A stretch of 64,000 bases of DNA from assembly GCA_029834535.1 (NCBI GenBank), contig JAQMWT010000491.1, forward strand, positions 1 through 64,000, read 5' to 3'. Below, in pieces: positions 30,887 through 41,846 of the stretch. Made by a program: the position numbers and the translations under genes. The notes beneath the pieces were generated by a model. That model did not search any database. It was given only the letters and a program-made list of their open reading frames with translations, and was not told the DNA's origin. Numbering within the stretch: the stretch's first letter is position 1; every line of letters begins with the position of its first letter. The stretch comes from Chrysophaeum taylorii (Eukaryota; Sar; Pelagophyceae; Pelagomonadales; Pelagomonadaceae).

Positions 30887-32872
30887 ATGTCTTTTTCTTG
30901 GCACTCCCGTGGCCGTGGCCGTGGCCGTGGCATCTCTCCAGTCGTTCGAAGGACAATTCCACGCTCGCTCTCCACGGCCGAGCCTTCTCCCAAGTTGGTT
31001 CAAAAGCGACAACCCATAACCACTGTCACTCCTACTACCTCCCAGGCTGCTACTGTCTCACCGACACCAGCTGAACCTGTTTTACTACAATCCCTAACAC
31101 TCCAGGATGGCCTCAACATGGATTTTGCCCTGATTGAACGAGGATTCTCTCTTTTTGAGAGCTTCCGTACTCCTGCTACGCCCTTTCTCTCTTCTGTTAT
31201 GCGAGCGGAAATCTCTACGGCACTCAACTCGATATATGAATCTGCTGACTCTTTACTGTTTGTGGAACTTACGACGATCATATCTATGCGCCTACCCATT
31301 ACTACATTTTGGGAAGCTGCTCCTGCTATTACTTCTATTGGCTGCTACAGAGGCCCCAAACGTGAACGTTTCATCCTGTCATCCTACTGTACGCAATGCC
31401 TCAACGATTTGGGGCAGCCTACATTTCTTGCTTCTACCACATATAATTCGAAGTCACAAGCACCTAGTGAACTCCCCACTGAAGTACTGAGTCACCTCAA
31501 CACAGATGACCACAAGAAGAATGGTCATATTCCCATCTCAACTATCACCACTAACATTTGTTGTGCTTGTCACAACACCGATCAGGCGCCCATACAACCT
31601 AACGTATGTGCACGTAATGCTACTTCCTTCCAACCCTCCTGTGATGGGTGCTCAGCTGGTCATATACGCGCAACCATCATACGCACGTATCATTTGCCAA
31701 AGGAGCTACATACTCTCTTGACCAGCAGTCTAACGCAACATTCGTCACTTGCTCATTTAGTCTTATCAGTAACCGATGCAGCCACAGACTCCACTACTCA
31801 ATTACCATTGGCACTGGATCTTCGGCTTATTACTCAGATGCACCTGGAGCATCTTAACTTTCTTGTAACGCTCGAGCGAACACAAGCTCGTAAAACTCAG
31901 GCTATGTTCAAGCCCACCAAATACCACCATGTGATTCATACTGTTATCCAATCGTGGGTACAACACCTTGACGACTACGTATCATCCTCAGACGATACAA
32001 AGCCGCCATCACTCTTGGATGTAATGTTCGGTCCCACCTATACTTCGGCCGAACGTCAAGACTTTCTGCACTTCCTAAACACGAAATACCCCCTACTTGC
32101 ACAGCATGTGTTGACCGAAATGTCATTTAACTACTCACTTCCCTCATCAGAATCTACTCTGGAAATGTCTTCGCCATCGACACACCCTGCTCCTTCTGCC
32201 TCGCCTGATGATGTCGATGCATTGCGTCAACAAGTCGAACAACTCCAGGAAACTCTTCGCCTATATATTCGCAAGGTCAACACCCTCAGCGCTGAGAATC
32301 TATCTCTGCACACAGATCTACAGGCAGCCATTGCTTCAATTACCTCCCTGGAAAACCGGCTCTTTCCTCCTACAGCCAATGCACACGTGTTGCTTGTAAC
32401 ACTGTTCAAGATCACAGAGCTACTGTCTCGCTTAACGCTAACAGCTCATGACCAATATGCCGCCAACCATTCCTCCACGGACGATCACCTCCATCGTCTG
32501 CGTGATAATTTGCTCTCGTGTATTCAAAGCATTCCCTTCGCATGTGAATCGGAAGACCCTTCTATCCTCTCGGATCCGTTCGCTGAGTCCAACTTTTTGG
32601 AAAACCAACTGGACACCCTACAACTTGACTCACTAGTGCCATCCCTACTGAATGCTTTACTTGCACTCACGTTTCGTATGGTACCACACCATTCTACTAT
32701 TGGCGTTCACCGCCTGACAGCAGAAGCTGACGAAGACGATACCGATACTCTCGAACCAGTAACGTCCACCACCTCAGATAGCTTTAACACACTGTCTGTC
32801 GTACCTGTGTTTCGTAATGCTCTGTTCAAAAGCGTCAAGTCGACTCTCAGCTCCACCAAGTCCAAGCCCTAA
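30887..32872 (+). CDS. R6 additional ORF after RNase H, unknown function
   Basis: A single open frame of 661 residues starts at the ATG 30887 (MSFSWHSRGRGRGRG). Features: an RG-repeat N-terminus typical of RNA-binding tails; a Thr/Pro-rich linker; a cysteine-rich block with CTQC, ICCACHN and CDGCSAGH spacing suggesting zinc binding (about 190-265); a helical region; the TEMSFNY motif near residue 410, after which comes a coiled coil (LRQQVEQLQETLRLYI, NTLSAENLSL); and an acidic S/T tail. It lies between RNase H and the 3' LTR, the place of env or accessory genes, but I see no signal peptide or membrane span. R9 carries a shorter, broken homologue. Not recognised. Confidence 0.6.
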   Translation: MSFSWHSRGRGRGRGISPVVRRTIPRSLSTAEPSPKLVQKRQPITTVTPTTSQAATVSPTPAEPVLLQSLTLQDGLNMDFALIERGFSLFESFRTPATPFLSSVMRAEISTALNSIYESADSLLFVELTTIISMRLPITTFWEAAPAITSIGCYRGPKRERFILSSYCTQCLNDLGQPTFLASTTYNSKSQAPSELPTEVLSHLNTDDHKKNGHIPISTITTNICCACHNTDQAPIQPNVCARNATSFQPSCDGCSAGHIRATIIRTYHLPKELHTLLTSSLTQHSSLAHLVLSVTDAATDSTTQLPLALDLRLITQMHLEHLNFLVTLERTQARKTQAMFKPTKYHHVIHTVIQSWVQHLDDYVSSSDDTKPPSLLDVMFGPTYTSAERQDFLHFLNTKYPLLAQHVLTEMSFNYSLPSSESTLEMSSPSTHPAPSASPDDVDALRQQVEQLQETLRLYIRKVNTLSAENLSLHTDLQAAIASITSLENRLFPPTANAHVLLVTLFKITELLSRLTLTAHDQYAANHSSTDDHLHRLRDNLLSCIQSIPFACESEDPSILSDPFAESNFLENQLDTLQLDSLVPSLLNALLALTFRMVPHHSTIGVHRLTAEADEDDTDTLEPVTSTTSDSFNTLSVVPVFRNALFKSVKSTLSSTKSKP

Positions 32873-33020
32873 GACACCCTGTTATACTCTTGATGCCTCT
32901 TATGTGACCTCTGCGACCATCAAGACTGTATTCTCCTTCCTTTTTTTTTTTTTTTTTCTTCTTCATCATCATCTTTCTCAAGAGATGCTCTACAGTCGCA
33001 CCTTGCGCTTAAGACATCTC

Positions 33021-33027
33021 GAGGGGG
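33021..33027 (+). promoter_or_regulatory. R6 polypurine tract
   Basis: GAGGGGG abuts the 3' LTR start TGCAGAG; R9 shows the same on the minus strand (61298-61304). Confidence 0.75.
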
Positions 33028-33340
33028 TGCAGAGAAATCTGCTGCCTCTTACCCTTATCCGTCCGTTGAGAACGTGATCTCTTCCTTACCCTTCTTCTTC
33101 CTTTCTACACAATCTAATAGTCCTCTGATTTGTGCCTACGCTCATCATCATGGTCTAGCGCGCCCCGAGGTATGTAGCACTATACACTTAACCTTTCTCG
33201 TGTAGTTCTAGATGCCGCCTGTCGTGTTCTGAGGATATAGGGAACATAACCTTTCATTCCCCGAATTAACCTTCCAGACGTTCACGATGAGACGGGATGG
33301 TTTCCCAGGTGACTTACCACTGCTTGCTAAATGCTCTGCA
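33028..33340 (+). repeat. R6 3' LTR
   Basis: It is 313 bp, TGCAGAG...CTCTGCA. It differs from the 5' LTR at about 5 positions. Confidence 0.9.
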
Positions 33341-33355
33341 TTCTGGTAAGAGGAA

Positions 33356-34828
33356 ATGAACGAGTTATGGGAGAGGTCCGTTACTTCCGAGAATGGCGAA
33401 GACCAGGATCCCCTACCAGCGCTGATTCCCTCCGAGATTGTCTTGGAGGAAGAGCGGAAGCCGCCAGATAAAGAGGCTGCCGCGAGCGTTACGTCGATGA
33501 CGCCAACAACAGATGATACGAGAGCTCAAGCCGCGGTATCGATGCCCAACCCCGGAGATGAGCGAGTCAGAGCCCGATGTGCTCACACTTCGTTGACGCC
33601 GCGAGACGGCAAGACGATCGAAGATGATTTGGTTACCCTCCGTTGTTTAGATACGGGCACTCTTACGTTTATAGCCTGTCACATCTACAGGAATCGTGAC
33701 GGACCGAAATTCTCGACGACCATCGGTGTCGATGGAATGGCAAATGTTTCTTATATTTGCCGAGAAATGGTCAGAAAGTTGGCCAAAGATCAGCTGATTT
33801 TCGATGAAGGCGAACTTCCGAGTAAGCGCAAGCTGTACGGATCAGGGTTGAATACGACGACGATCTTTCGTTGGATCGCGATTCGGGTCGCCCTCGCCGA
33901 CAACATCGCCGCCCCCATTGTCGCTATTGTAGCCGATACGAACTATCTGTTCCTGTTGGAAGGGCGCGATATACGAGTTTTAGGAGCCGTCGTGGACTAT
34001 CCCAACGATCGGATCTGTTTTTATCGAACCCAAGTCGTCTACGGGCGCAAGAAGATTAAGTTCAAGGATGAACGAATCGATGCACCAATCGTGACCTTTC
34101 GATCTATTTACGGTCGGGATCCGATAACCGTACCGATTTACAATCATCAACACGATGCCTTTCGGAAGAGTCTCGACCTGGTCAAGACTCGAGTTTACGC
34201 TCGTTTGAGCACGATTAAAGATCTCCGAAGCCCGCCGCCGGAACGAACGGTAGCCTTGGCCACGCGGGGACATGCTACGACCAAATTCTCCCCAGCTCCG
34301 GGAGAAGGCGCGCGAGAAGTAGTGGCATACGCTGCGCGCACGTTTCAGATCGAGCCCGGTCGAACTTACAATTTACCGGTTATTTTGTCGAAACCTATGG
34401 AAATGGGACAGGTTTTCGTCGCTACGTTTGCTGAGAACGAGCAGCTGGGAGTTGTCGAAGGAATGTGTTCTTCTTGCGAAGAGCACGACCGGTCCGCTGC
34501 TCGGGTTGCGGTTACTGCCGCGGAAGAAGTGCCGACGGTCGTCACTCAAGGCGAAGTCCTTGCGATTGGCGATATCGTTAGGTACGAAGACGAGTTGAAC
34601 GTCTCTACGATCAACGAACTTACGAAAGAATGTGAAGAAGGATACGACAAGGGGAACCTTTCTTTCACCGTTTCCGTCGCTAGTCATTTCACGCATTGCG
34701 ACGCGTCTCCCCCGCCGATGTTGCTGAGTACGGCGCAGAAGGACGCTACGGCCGCTATGACGGACAAGTCCTCCCTCAAACGACCCGAAGGCGACGACGA
34801 TTTTTGCTCGAAGGTCAGAAGAAGATGA
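33356..34828 (+). pseudogene. R5 protease region
   Basis: A 490-residue frame. An aspartic-protease-like module runs from FSTTIGVDGMANVSYICREM through ATRGHATT. A block LLEGRDIRVLGAVVDYPND sits where retroelement proteases have their I-x-G-R-D strand. The tail contains a CSSCEEHDR block. R7 and R8 carry the same region. The active-site assignment is tentative. Confidence 0.5.
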
Positions 34829-34910
34829 AAAGAAATGCCGCGAGATCACCGAAGCGGAGATCCGCCGCCGATACGAAAAGGTTCAATGGCTTCCGATCAC
34901 TTATCGCAAG

Positions 34911-36047
34911 GTGGTGATGCTGTTCAGTGGAGCCGGAGGCAGTACTTTAGGTCTCCAACGAGCCAACGAAATGTGTGGGACGTCGTTTCGAGTCGTGCTA
35001 GCACTCGATGCGTCGGATACCGCCAACCAGATCCACCATAAGAATTTTCCGAACATTCCTGTGGTGCAGCACACACTGTGTGGTCGCTATGTTACAACCT
35101 TGCGGTTGATCGAATCTTATTTACCCTACGCGGAATGGTCGTCGTCGATGTGTGTCGCGTCGCCACCCTGCGTACACTCCGCTCTGTGCAACTTGACTTC
35201 CAGAGATGTTGGGAAGGGAGTCACCGCTACCCACTGGACGATGAAATTATGCAAGATGGCTGGTTTCTTCATGTGGTTGATAGAGCAGGAGGCCTCGATT
35301 ATTTCTTACGTTGCACGTTTGCACCCTTACGTGTACGTCGTCAATTTTTACGACATAACGCCCAGTTTAATGAGCTGTCGCGTGCGATTGTTGGTTTCCA
35401 GCCATCCGCTCCATTTGCGCGCAGTTCCAAAGACTTGCAGGAATATGCAACAAGAGTTCGCCGCAGCACTTGGCTACGCCGACGAACGACATTTACTTCA
35501 GATGAACAATTTAGGATCATCACGAGCCGCGACAGACGCAGCTTACACCGTTACGCGTGTCCCGCTTCGCGTAGGACCGCACCGTTCCGATTACAGATCT
35601 CTGAATCTGAAAATGACTTCGGAGTTGCTGACGATGCCCCTTGATTTTGATTGGGCCGGCTTCTCCAGGACGACCTCGTTGAAACACTTGGCGTCCGTCG
35701 TGCCACCAGACACGATGACCTTATTAGTACTCGATCTGCACAACTCTGTGACCAAGGATTTTCACCTGAGCGGCGAAGCTTTGCCGTCCGCGTTGAGTCC
35801 TGCAGACCGACCGTTTGATTATTATTTGCAAATTGATGAAACCACCCTTCGTCACGTACAAGTTCCGCTGTTAAACACGCGCACACGTGTCGTAAGATGG
35901 GTGTCGACTGATGATCTCCAAGATCGCACCAAATGGAAACCTCCAGAGGTACCGTTGATTCCGCCTGCAACAGATGAGCCGGGGACGTCTCATGCTTCTT
36001 CTGCTGCCCCCCCGACAACCAAATTTGGACGTTCCGCCAGATCCTGA
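34911..36047 (+). pseudogene. R5 cytosine-C5 methyltransferase-like domain
   Basis: A 378-residue frame opens with motif I MLFSGAGGSTLGLQRA, the F-x-G-x-G loop that binds S-adenosylmethionine. Motif II follows (VVLALDASDTANQIHH), then motif IV with ASPPCVHSA (PPC catalytic loop), a motif VI-like FFMWLIEQ and a motif VIII-like FYDITPSLMSCRVRLLVSS. The following 150 residues may hold target recognition. It lies between protease and reverse transcriptase in all three gypsy copies. In R8 it is in one continuous frame with the protease, showing it is part of pol and not a chance neighbour. Fossil copy. Confidence 0.8.
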
Positions 36048-37938
36048 GCGAGATCGGGAACCGAAGATTAAGAGCGAGCCGAGTGTTCGTGTCAAAGGCG
36101 AGAGGATCAACAAAAGCCACCCGGAAGTGAGACTAAAATATGAGAAAAAGTTCGATGTGCCATGGAAAGATGCGCCGCGCGATGCTGAGGGTGCACCGCT
36201 GCCGCAAACTCCCGAGCATGTCAAGGACAACGAAGCCATGAAAGTTCAAATTCCTACGAAGGAAGAAGTTGACAAGGTTGTTCAGGAGCTGGGAATTCCT
36301 GACAATCCGCACTTAGATGATGAGGCGAAACTGATGCTCCGTCACTGTGTGCAATATTCTTGGGCCTCTTTCGACCCGATTATGAGACTTGTGGACTCGC
36401 CTCCTGTGTCTCTACGATTCAAAGACGCGAATCCGCGACCGATTAAGATGACGCACTACCGATTGACGCCTACGAAGCTCGATTGTCTCCGCAAGCAGAT
36501 CAGCGAGTGGTGCCGGGATGGAGTCGTTCGTCCGGCCAACTCACCTTGGGGCTTTCCTGTGTTGATGCTTCCGAAGAAAGCTGAGATTGGGACGTCAAAC
36601 GCGTTCCGTGCTGCAGTTGACTTACGTCAGCTCAACGATCAATTGGTCAATGACAGTTGGCCGAACATTCGACAAGATGATGCTTTAGCTTTTCTCGCCA
36701 TGCGACGATGGCGGACATGCATTGATATTAGATGGGGATACCACAACCTTCGTCTGGATCCGGCAGCGCAAGACGCTGTCACGATGGTTAGCCCACTTGG
36801 CGCTCATAGTTTCTTGCGATTACCTCTAGGTGTGAAGACGGCCGGAGCTCTTTTCTGCAAGCAAATGGCGAGCGACCTTTCGAAATGGATGTATCGAGAC
36901 TTGGTTGCGTTTGTTGACGATATTATGATGGGATCCGACGATCTTCATCGACATTTACAAGTTTTGATCGAAGTGATGTGTCATTTGGCACAGAGAGGGT
37001 ACAGCGGTCGAACCGCGAAGTTCCACCTTCTCAAGGATGATATAGAATTTCTGGGACACATTTCTACCCCAGAAGGCTTGAAGCCGAATCCGAAGACGCT
37101 GGAAGCACTGCAGAAGATGCCGATTCCAGGTACTTTACCGAATACTTCCCCGAAGACCCAGATACGCTCTTTCATCGGCATGAGTAATTACTGCCGGCGA
37201 TATGTGAAGGGCTACTCGAAGATCGTGGAACCGCTGAGACGATTATGCCTCGAAGGTGTAAAGTTCGAGTGGACGCCCGAGTGTCAGAAAGCTTGGGATA
37301 CGATTATTGAAGCTTTGGTTGATTCCCGTGGAGTCTACCACCCCGATTATGATCTGCCTTTTCAGATCCGATCCGATGCTTCCAAGGATGGACTTGGAGC
37401 ATATCTCTTCCAGATTGTCGAAGTCAAGGACGATGCCGGAAGAGTGACTCGAGAAGAACGAGTGATTGAATACTGGAGCCGAGCTGTGCCGAAGGAGATG
37501 CGCAATTATGAGCCCCGTCGGTTAGAGCTGCTGGCAGTTATACTTTCTCTAGAGCACTTTCGAGCCTACATCGAAGGGCACCGGACTGTTTTGGAGACCG
37601 ATCACCGAAATTTGACGTTTTTACGTAAGGCGACGCACTCGTCTGGGCAGCTTGCTCGTTGGGCGATGCGCCTCGCCAATTTTGACCCTGAACTTGGTTA
37701 CAAGCCGGGAAAGTCACCGGGAATGAGTATCCCTGACTGTCTCTCCCGCAATCCGATAGATCATGTCATCGAGACTGACGAGTTTGGAGAACCTTTGAAC
37801 CACGCTTATTTGGTGTTCCAAGAGCTTCCCCGACCCGTTGATGACCGAGGAGTTCCCGCCTCCGGCTGCCACTTCATAATGTCGTTTACGACCGAACTGC
37901 CGGAAGACGAGGAAGAAGATCCTGAAAGGATCCGATAA
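35974..37938 (+). pseudogene. R5 reverse transcriptase-RNase H
   Basis: Ty3/gypsy reverse transcriptase: AAVDLRQLND, LPLGVKTAGALFCKQM and the catalytic box VAFVDDIMMG, then the connection GHISTPEGLKPNPKT and FIGMSNY. RNase H follows with IRSDASKDGLGAYL, RRLELLAVILSLEHFR and LETDHRNLTFL. A chromodomain-free tail follows. Confidence 0.9.
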
Positions 37939-38282
37939 AATTGGCTACGTCTCACGCTACGAGACAACGTCGGAAGAACCGTGCGCGCGATAGCCACAGG
38001 ATCTTCAAGGACGCAGCCGCTTACAAAGATTATATCGATAAGATACCCGATAATATGACGCTCGCGAGATCGCACGTGAGCAAAATCTGAAGATACTTGC
38101 GAGGATAGCGCTACCGAATGGCCCAAGGTCAGACGCCGCGACGTTCCCGAGCGAACGAACGATACGAAGTCGTTAAAAGACGTTCTTTACCGCATTTCTG
38201 CTGATTTGCACCCGATGATTGTTGCCCCTGCTACGTTGCGCAGGCGCATTATTCGACTCTACCATGACACTCCGGTTAACGG

Positions 38283-38295
38283 TGGTCGTATGGGA
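38283..38295. other. spacer at R5/R7 inverted junction
   Basis: tggtcgtatggga separates the R5 arm end (ccggttaacgg, to 38282) from its inverted counterpart in R7 (ccgttaaccgg, from 38296). The arms are homologous for about 4.9 kb on each side, with scattered differences. Confidence 0.85.
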
Positions 38296-38499
38296 CCGTT
38301 AACCGGAGTGTCATGGTAGAGTCGAATAATGCGCTTGCGCAACGTAGCAGGGGCAACAATCATCGGGTGCAAATCAGCAGAAATGCGGTAAAGAACGCCT
38401 TTAACGACTTCGTATCGTTCGTTCGCTCGGGAACGTCGCGGCGTCTGACCTTGGGCCATTCGGTAGCGAATATCCTCGCAAGTAGCATCAGATTCTTGC

Positions 38500-40590
38500 T
38501 CACGTGCGATTTCGGCAAGCGTCATATTATCGGGTATCTTATCGATATAATCTTTGTAAGCGGCTGCGTCCTTGAAGACCTGTGGCTCATCACGCGCACG
38601 GTTCTTCCGACGTTGTCTCGTAGCGTGAGACGTAGCCAATTTCATCGGATCCTTTTCAGGGTCTTCGTCTTCGTCTTCCGGCAGTTCGGTCGTAACAAAC
38701 GACATTATGAAGTGGCAGCCGGAAGCGGGAATTCCTCGGTCATCAACAGGTCGGGGAAGCTCTTGGAACACCAAATAAGCGTGGTTCAAAGGTTCTCCAA
38801 ACTCGTCAGTCTCGATGACATGATCTATCGGATTGCGGGAGAGACAGTCAGGGATACTCATTCCCGGTGACTTTCCCGGCTTGTAACCAAGTTCAGGGTC
38901 AAAATTGGCGAGGCGCATCGCCCAACGAGCAAGCTGCCCAGACGAGTGCGTCGCCTTGCGTAAAAACGTCGAGTTTCGGTGATCGGTCTCCAAAACAGTC
39001 CGGTGCCCTTCTATGTAGGCTCGAAAGTGCTCTAGAGAAAGTATAACTGCCAGCAGCTCTAACCGACGGGGCTCATAATTGCGCATCTCCTTCGGCACAG
39101 CTCGGCTCCAGTATTCAATCACTCGTTCTTCTCGAGTCACTCTTCCGGCATCGTCCTTGACTTCGACAATCTGGAAGAGATACGCTCCAAGTCCATCCTT
39201 GGAAGCATCGGATCGGATCTGAAAAGGCAGATCATAATCAGGGTGGTAGACTCCTCGGGAATCAACCAAAGCTTCAATAATCGTATCCCAAGCTTTCTGA
39301 CACTCGGGCGTCCATTCGAACTTTACGCCTTCGAGGCATAATCGTCTCAGCGGTTCCACGATCTTCGAGTAGCCCTTCACATATCTCCGGAAGTAATTAC
39401 TCATGCCGATGAAAGAGCGTATTTGGGTCTTCGGGAAAGTATTCGGCAAAGTACCTGGAATCGGCATCTTCTGCAGTGCTTCCAGCGTCTTCGGATTCGG
39501 CTTCAAGCCTTCTGGGGTCGAGATGTGTCCCAGAAATTCTATATCATCCTTGAGAAGGTGGAACTTCGCGGTTCGACCGCTGTACCCTCTCTTTGCCAAA
39601 TGACACATCACTTCGATCAAAACTTGTAAATGTCGATGAAGATCGTCGGATCCCATCATAATATCGTCAACAAACGCAACCAAGTCTCGATACATCCATT
39701 TCGAAAGGTCGCTCGCCATTTGCTTGCAGAAAAGAGCTCCGGCCGTCTTCACACCTAGAGGTAATCGCAAGAAACTATGAGCGCCAAGTGGGCTAACCAT
39801 CGTGACAGCGTCTTGCGCTGCCGGATCCAGACGAAGGTTGTGGTATCCCCATCTAATATCAATGCATGTCCGCCATCGTCGCATAGCGAGAAAAGCTAAA
39901 GCATCATCTTGTCGAATGTTCGGCCAACTGTCATTGACCAATTGATCGTTGAGCTGACGTAAGTCAACTGCAGCACGGAACGCGCTTGACGTTCCAATCT
40001 CAGCTCCTTTCTTCGGAAGCATCAACACAGGAAAGCCCCAAGGTGAGTTGGCCGGACGAATGACTCCATCCCGGCACCACTCGCTGATCTGCCTGCGGAG
40101 ACAATCGAGCGTCAATCGGTAGGGCGTCATCTTAATCGGTCGCGGATTCGCGTCTTTGAATCGTAGAGACACAGGAGGTGAGTCCACAGGTCTCATAATC
40201 GGGTCGAAAAAGGCCCAAGAATATTGCACACAGTGACGGAGCATCAGTTTCGCCTCGTCATCTAAGTGCGGATTGTCCGGAATTCCTAACTCCTGAACAA
40301 CCTTGTCAACTTCTTCCTTCGTGGGAATTTGAACTTTCATGGCTCTGTTATCCTTGACATGCTCAGGAGTTTGCGGTAGCGGTGCACCCTCAGCATCGCG
40401 CGGCGCATCTTTCCATGGCACATCAAACTTTATCTCATATTTTAGCCTCACTTCCGGGTGGCTTTTGTTGATCCTTTCGCCTTTGACACGAACACTCGGC
40501 TCGCTCTTGATCTTCGGTTCCCGATCTCGCTCAGGATCTGGCGGAACGTCCAAATTTGGTTGTCGGGGGGGCTCAGCAGAAGAAGCATGA
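38500..40590 (-). pseudogene. R7 reverse transcriptase-RNase H
   Basis: Same motifs as R5 (AAVDLRQLND, VAFVDDIMMG, IRSDASKDGLGAYL, LETDHRNSTFL), lying in a 1015-residue frame (38259-41306) that also covers the methyltransferase C-terminal half. This again shows methyltransferase and reverse transcriptase joined in one pol reading frame. Confidence 0.9.
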
Positions 40591-41740
40591 GACGTCCCCG
40601 GCTCATCTGTTGCAGGCGGAATCAACGGTACCTCTGGAGGTTTCCATTTGGTGCGATCTTGGAGATCATCAGTCGATACCCATCTTACGACACGTGTGCG
40701 CGTGTTTAACAGCGGAACTTGTACGTGACGAAGGGTGGTTTCATCAATTTGCAAATAATAATCAAACGGTCGGTCTGCAGGACTCAACGCCGACGGCAAA
40801 GCTTCGCCGCTCAAGTGAAAATCCTTGGTCACGGAGTTGTGCAGATCGAGTACTAATAAGGTCATCGTGTCTGGTGGCACGACGGACGCCAAGTGTTTCA
40901 ACGAGGTCGTCCTGGAGAAGCCGGCCCAATCAAAATCAAGGGGCATTGTCAGCAACTCCGAAGTCATTTTCAGATTCAGAGATCTGTAATCGGAACGGTG
41001 CGGTCCTACGCGAAGCGGGACACGCGTAACGGTATAAGCTGCGTCTGTCGCGGCTCGTGATGATCCTAAATTGTTCATCTGAAGTAAATGTCGTTCGTCG
41101 GCGTAGCCAAGCGCGGCGGCGAACTCTTGTTGCATATTCTTGCAAGTCTTTGGAACTGCGCGCAAATGGAGCGGATGGCTGGAAACCAACAATCGCACGC
41201 GACAGCTCATCAAACTGGGCGTTATGTCGTAAAAATTGACGACGTACACGTAAGGGTGCAAACGTGCAACGTAAGAAATAATCGAGGCCCCTGCTCTATC
41301 AACCACATGAAGAAATCAGCCATCTTGCATAATTTCATCGTCCAGTGGGTGGCGGTGACTCCCTTCCCAACATCTCTGGAAGTCAAGTTGCACAGAGCGG
41401 AGTGTACGCAGGGTGGCGACGCGATACACATCGACGACGACCATTCCGCGTAGGGTAAATAAGATTCGATCAACCGTAAGGTTGTAACATAGCGACCACA
41501 TGTGTGCTGCACCACAGGAATATTCGGAAAGTTCTTGTGGTGGATCTGGTTGGCGGTGTCCGACGCATCGAGTGCTAGCACGACTCGAAACGACGTCCCA
41601 CACATTTCGTTGGCTCGTTGGAGACCTAAAGTACTGCCTCCGGCTCCACTGAACAGCATCACCACCTTGCGATAAGTGATTGGAAGCCATTGAACCTTTT
41701 CGTATCGGCGGCGGATCTCGTTTCGGTGATCTCGGGGCAC
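40590..41740 (-). pseudogene. R7 cytosine-C5 methyltransferase-like domain
   Basis: Motifs as in R5: MLFSGAGGSTLGLQ, VVLALDASDT, IASPPCVHSA and TPSLMSCRVRLLVSS. Part shares a continuous frame with the downstream reverse transcriptase. Confidence 0.78.
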
Positions 41741-41846
41741 TTCTTTTCATCTTCTTCCGACCTTCGAGCGAAATCGTCGTCGCCTTCGGGCCGTTTGAGG
41801 GGGGACTTGTCCGCCATAGCGGTCGTAGCGTCCTTCTGCGCCGTGC

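Larger units (their letters stand above)
15038..33340 (+). mobile_element. R6, large Ty1/copia element with methyltransferase and extra ORF
   Basis: It has a 5' LTR about 15038-15345, primer-binding site at 15346, gag, protease, C5-methyltransferase-like domain, integrase, reverse transcriptase, RNase H, an additional 661-residue ORF, and a 3' LTR 33028-33340. It is inserted in the gag/pol linker of gypsy R5; R7 and R8 show the empty site. Transposon T1 (17279-22213) and a 1.2-kb insert (about 25041-26229) interrupt it. The LTRs differ at about 5 of 308 positions, so it is younger than R1-R4. It is broken at several points besides the two insertions. Without insertions it would be about 12.2 kb, large for copia. 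Confidence 0.9.
11604..38295 (+). mobile_element. R5, Ty3/gypsy element fossil with methyltransferase, split by R6
   Basis: It has a 5' LTR at 11604-11936, a primer-binding site, gag frames at 12402-15037, the R6 insertion (15038-33340), then protease (33356-34828), a C5-methyltransferase-like domain (34911-36047) and reverse transcriptase-RNase H (35974-37938). It ends near 38295, where it meets R7 in inverted orientation. No 3' LTR is present. Without R6 it spans about 8.4 kb. It is broken several times. Its gag middle differs from that of R7 and R8. Confidence 0.88.

Noticed and set aside
38283-38295. R5/R7 palindrome as an assembly fold-back error
   Set aside because: The arms differ at scattered positions and only one arm holds R6, so they are distinct copies; still listed for long-read checking.
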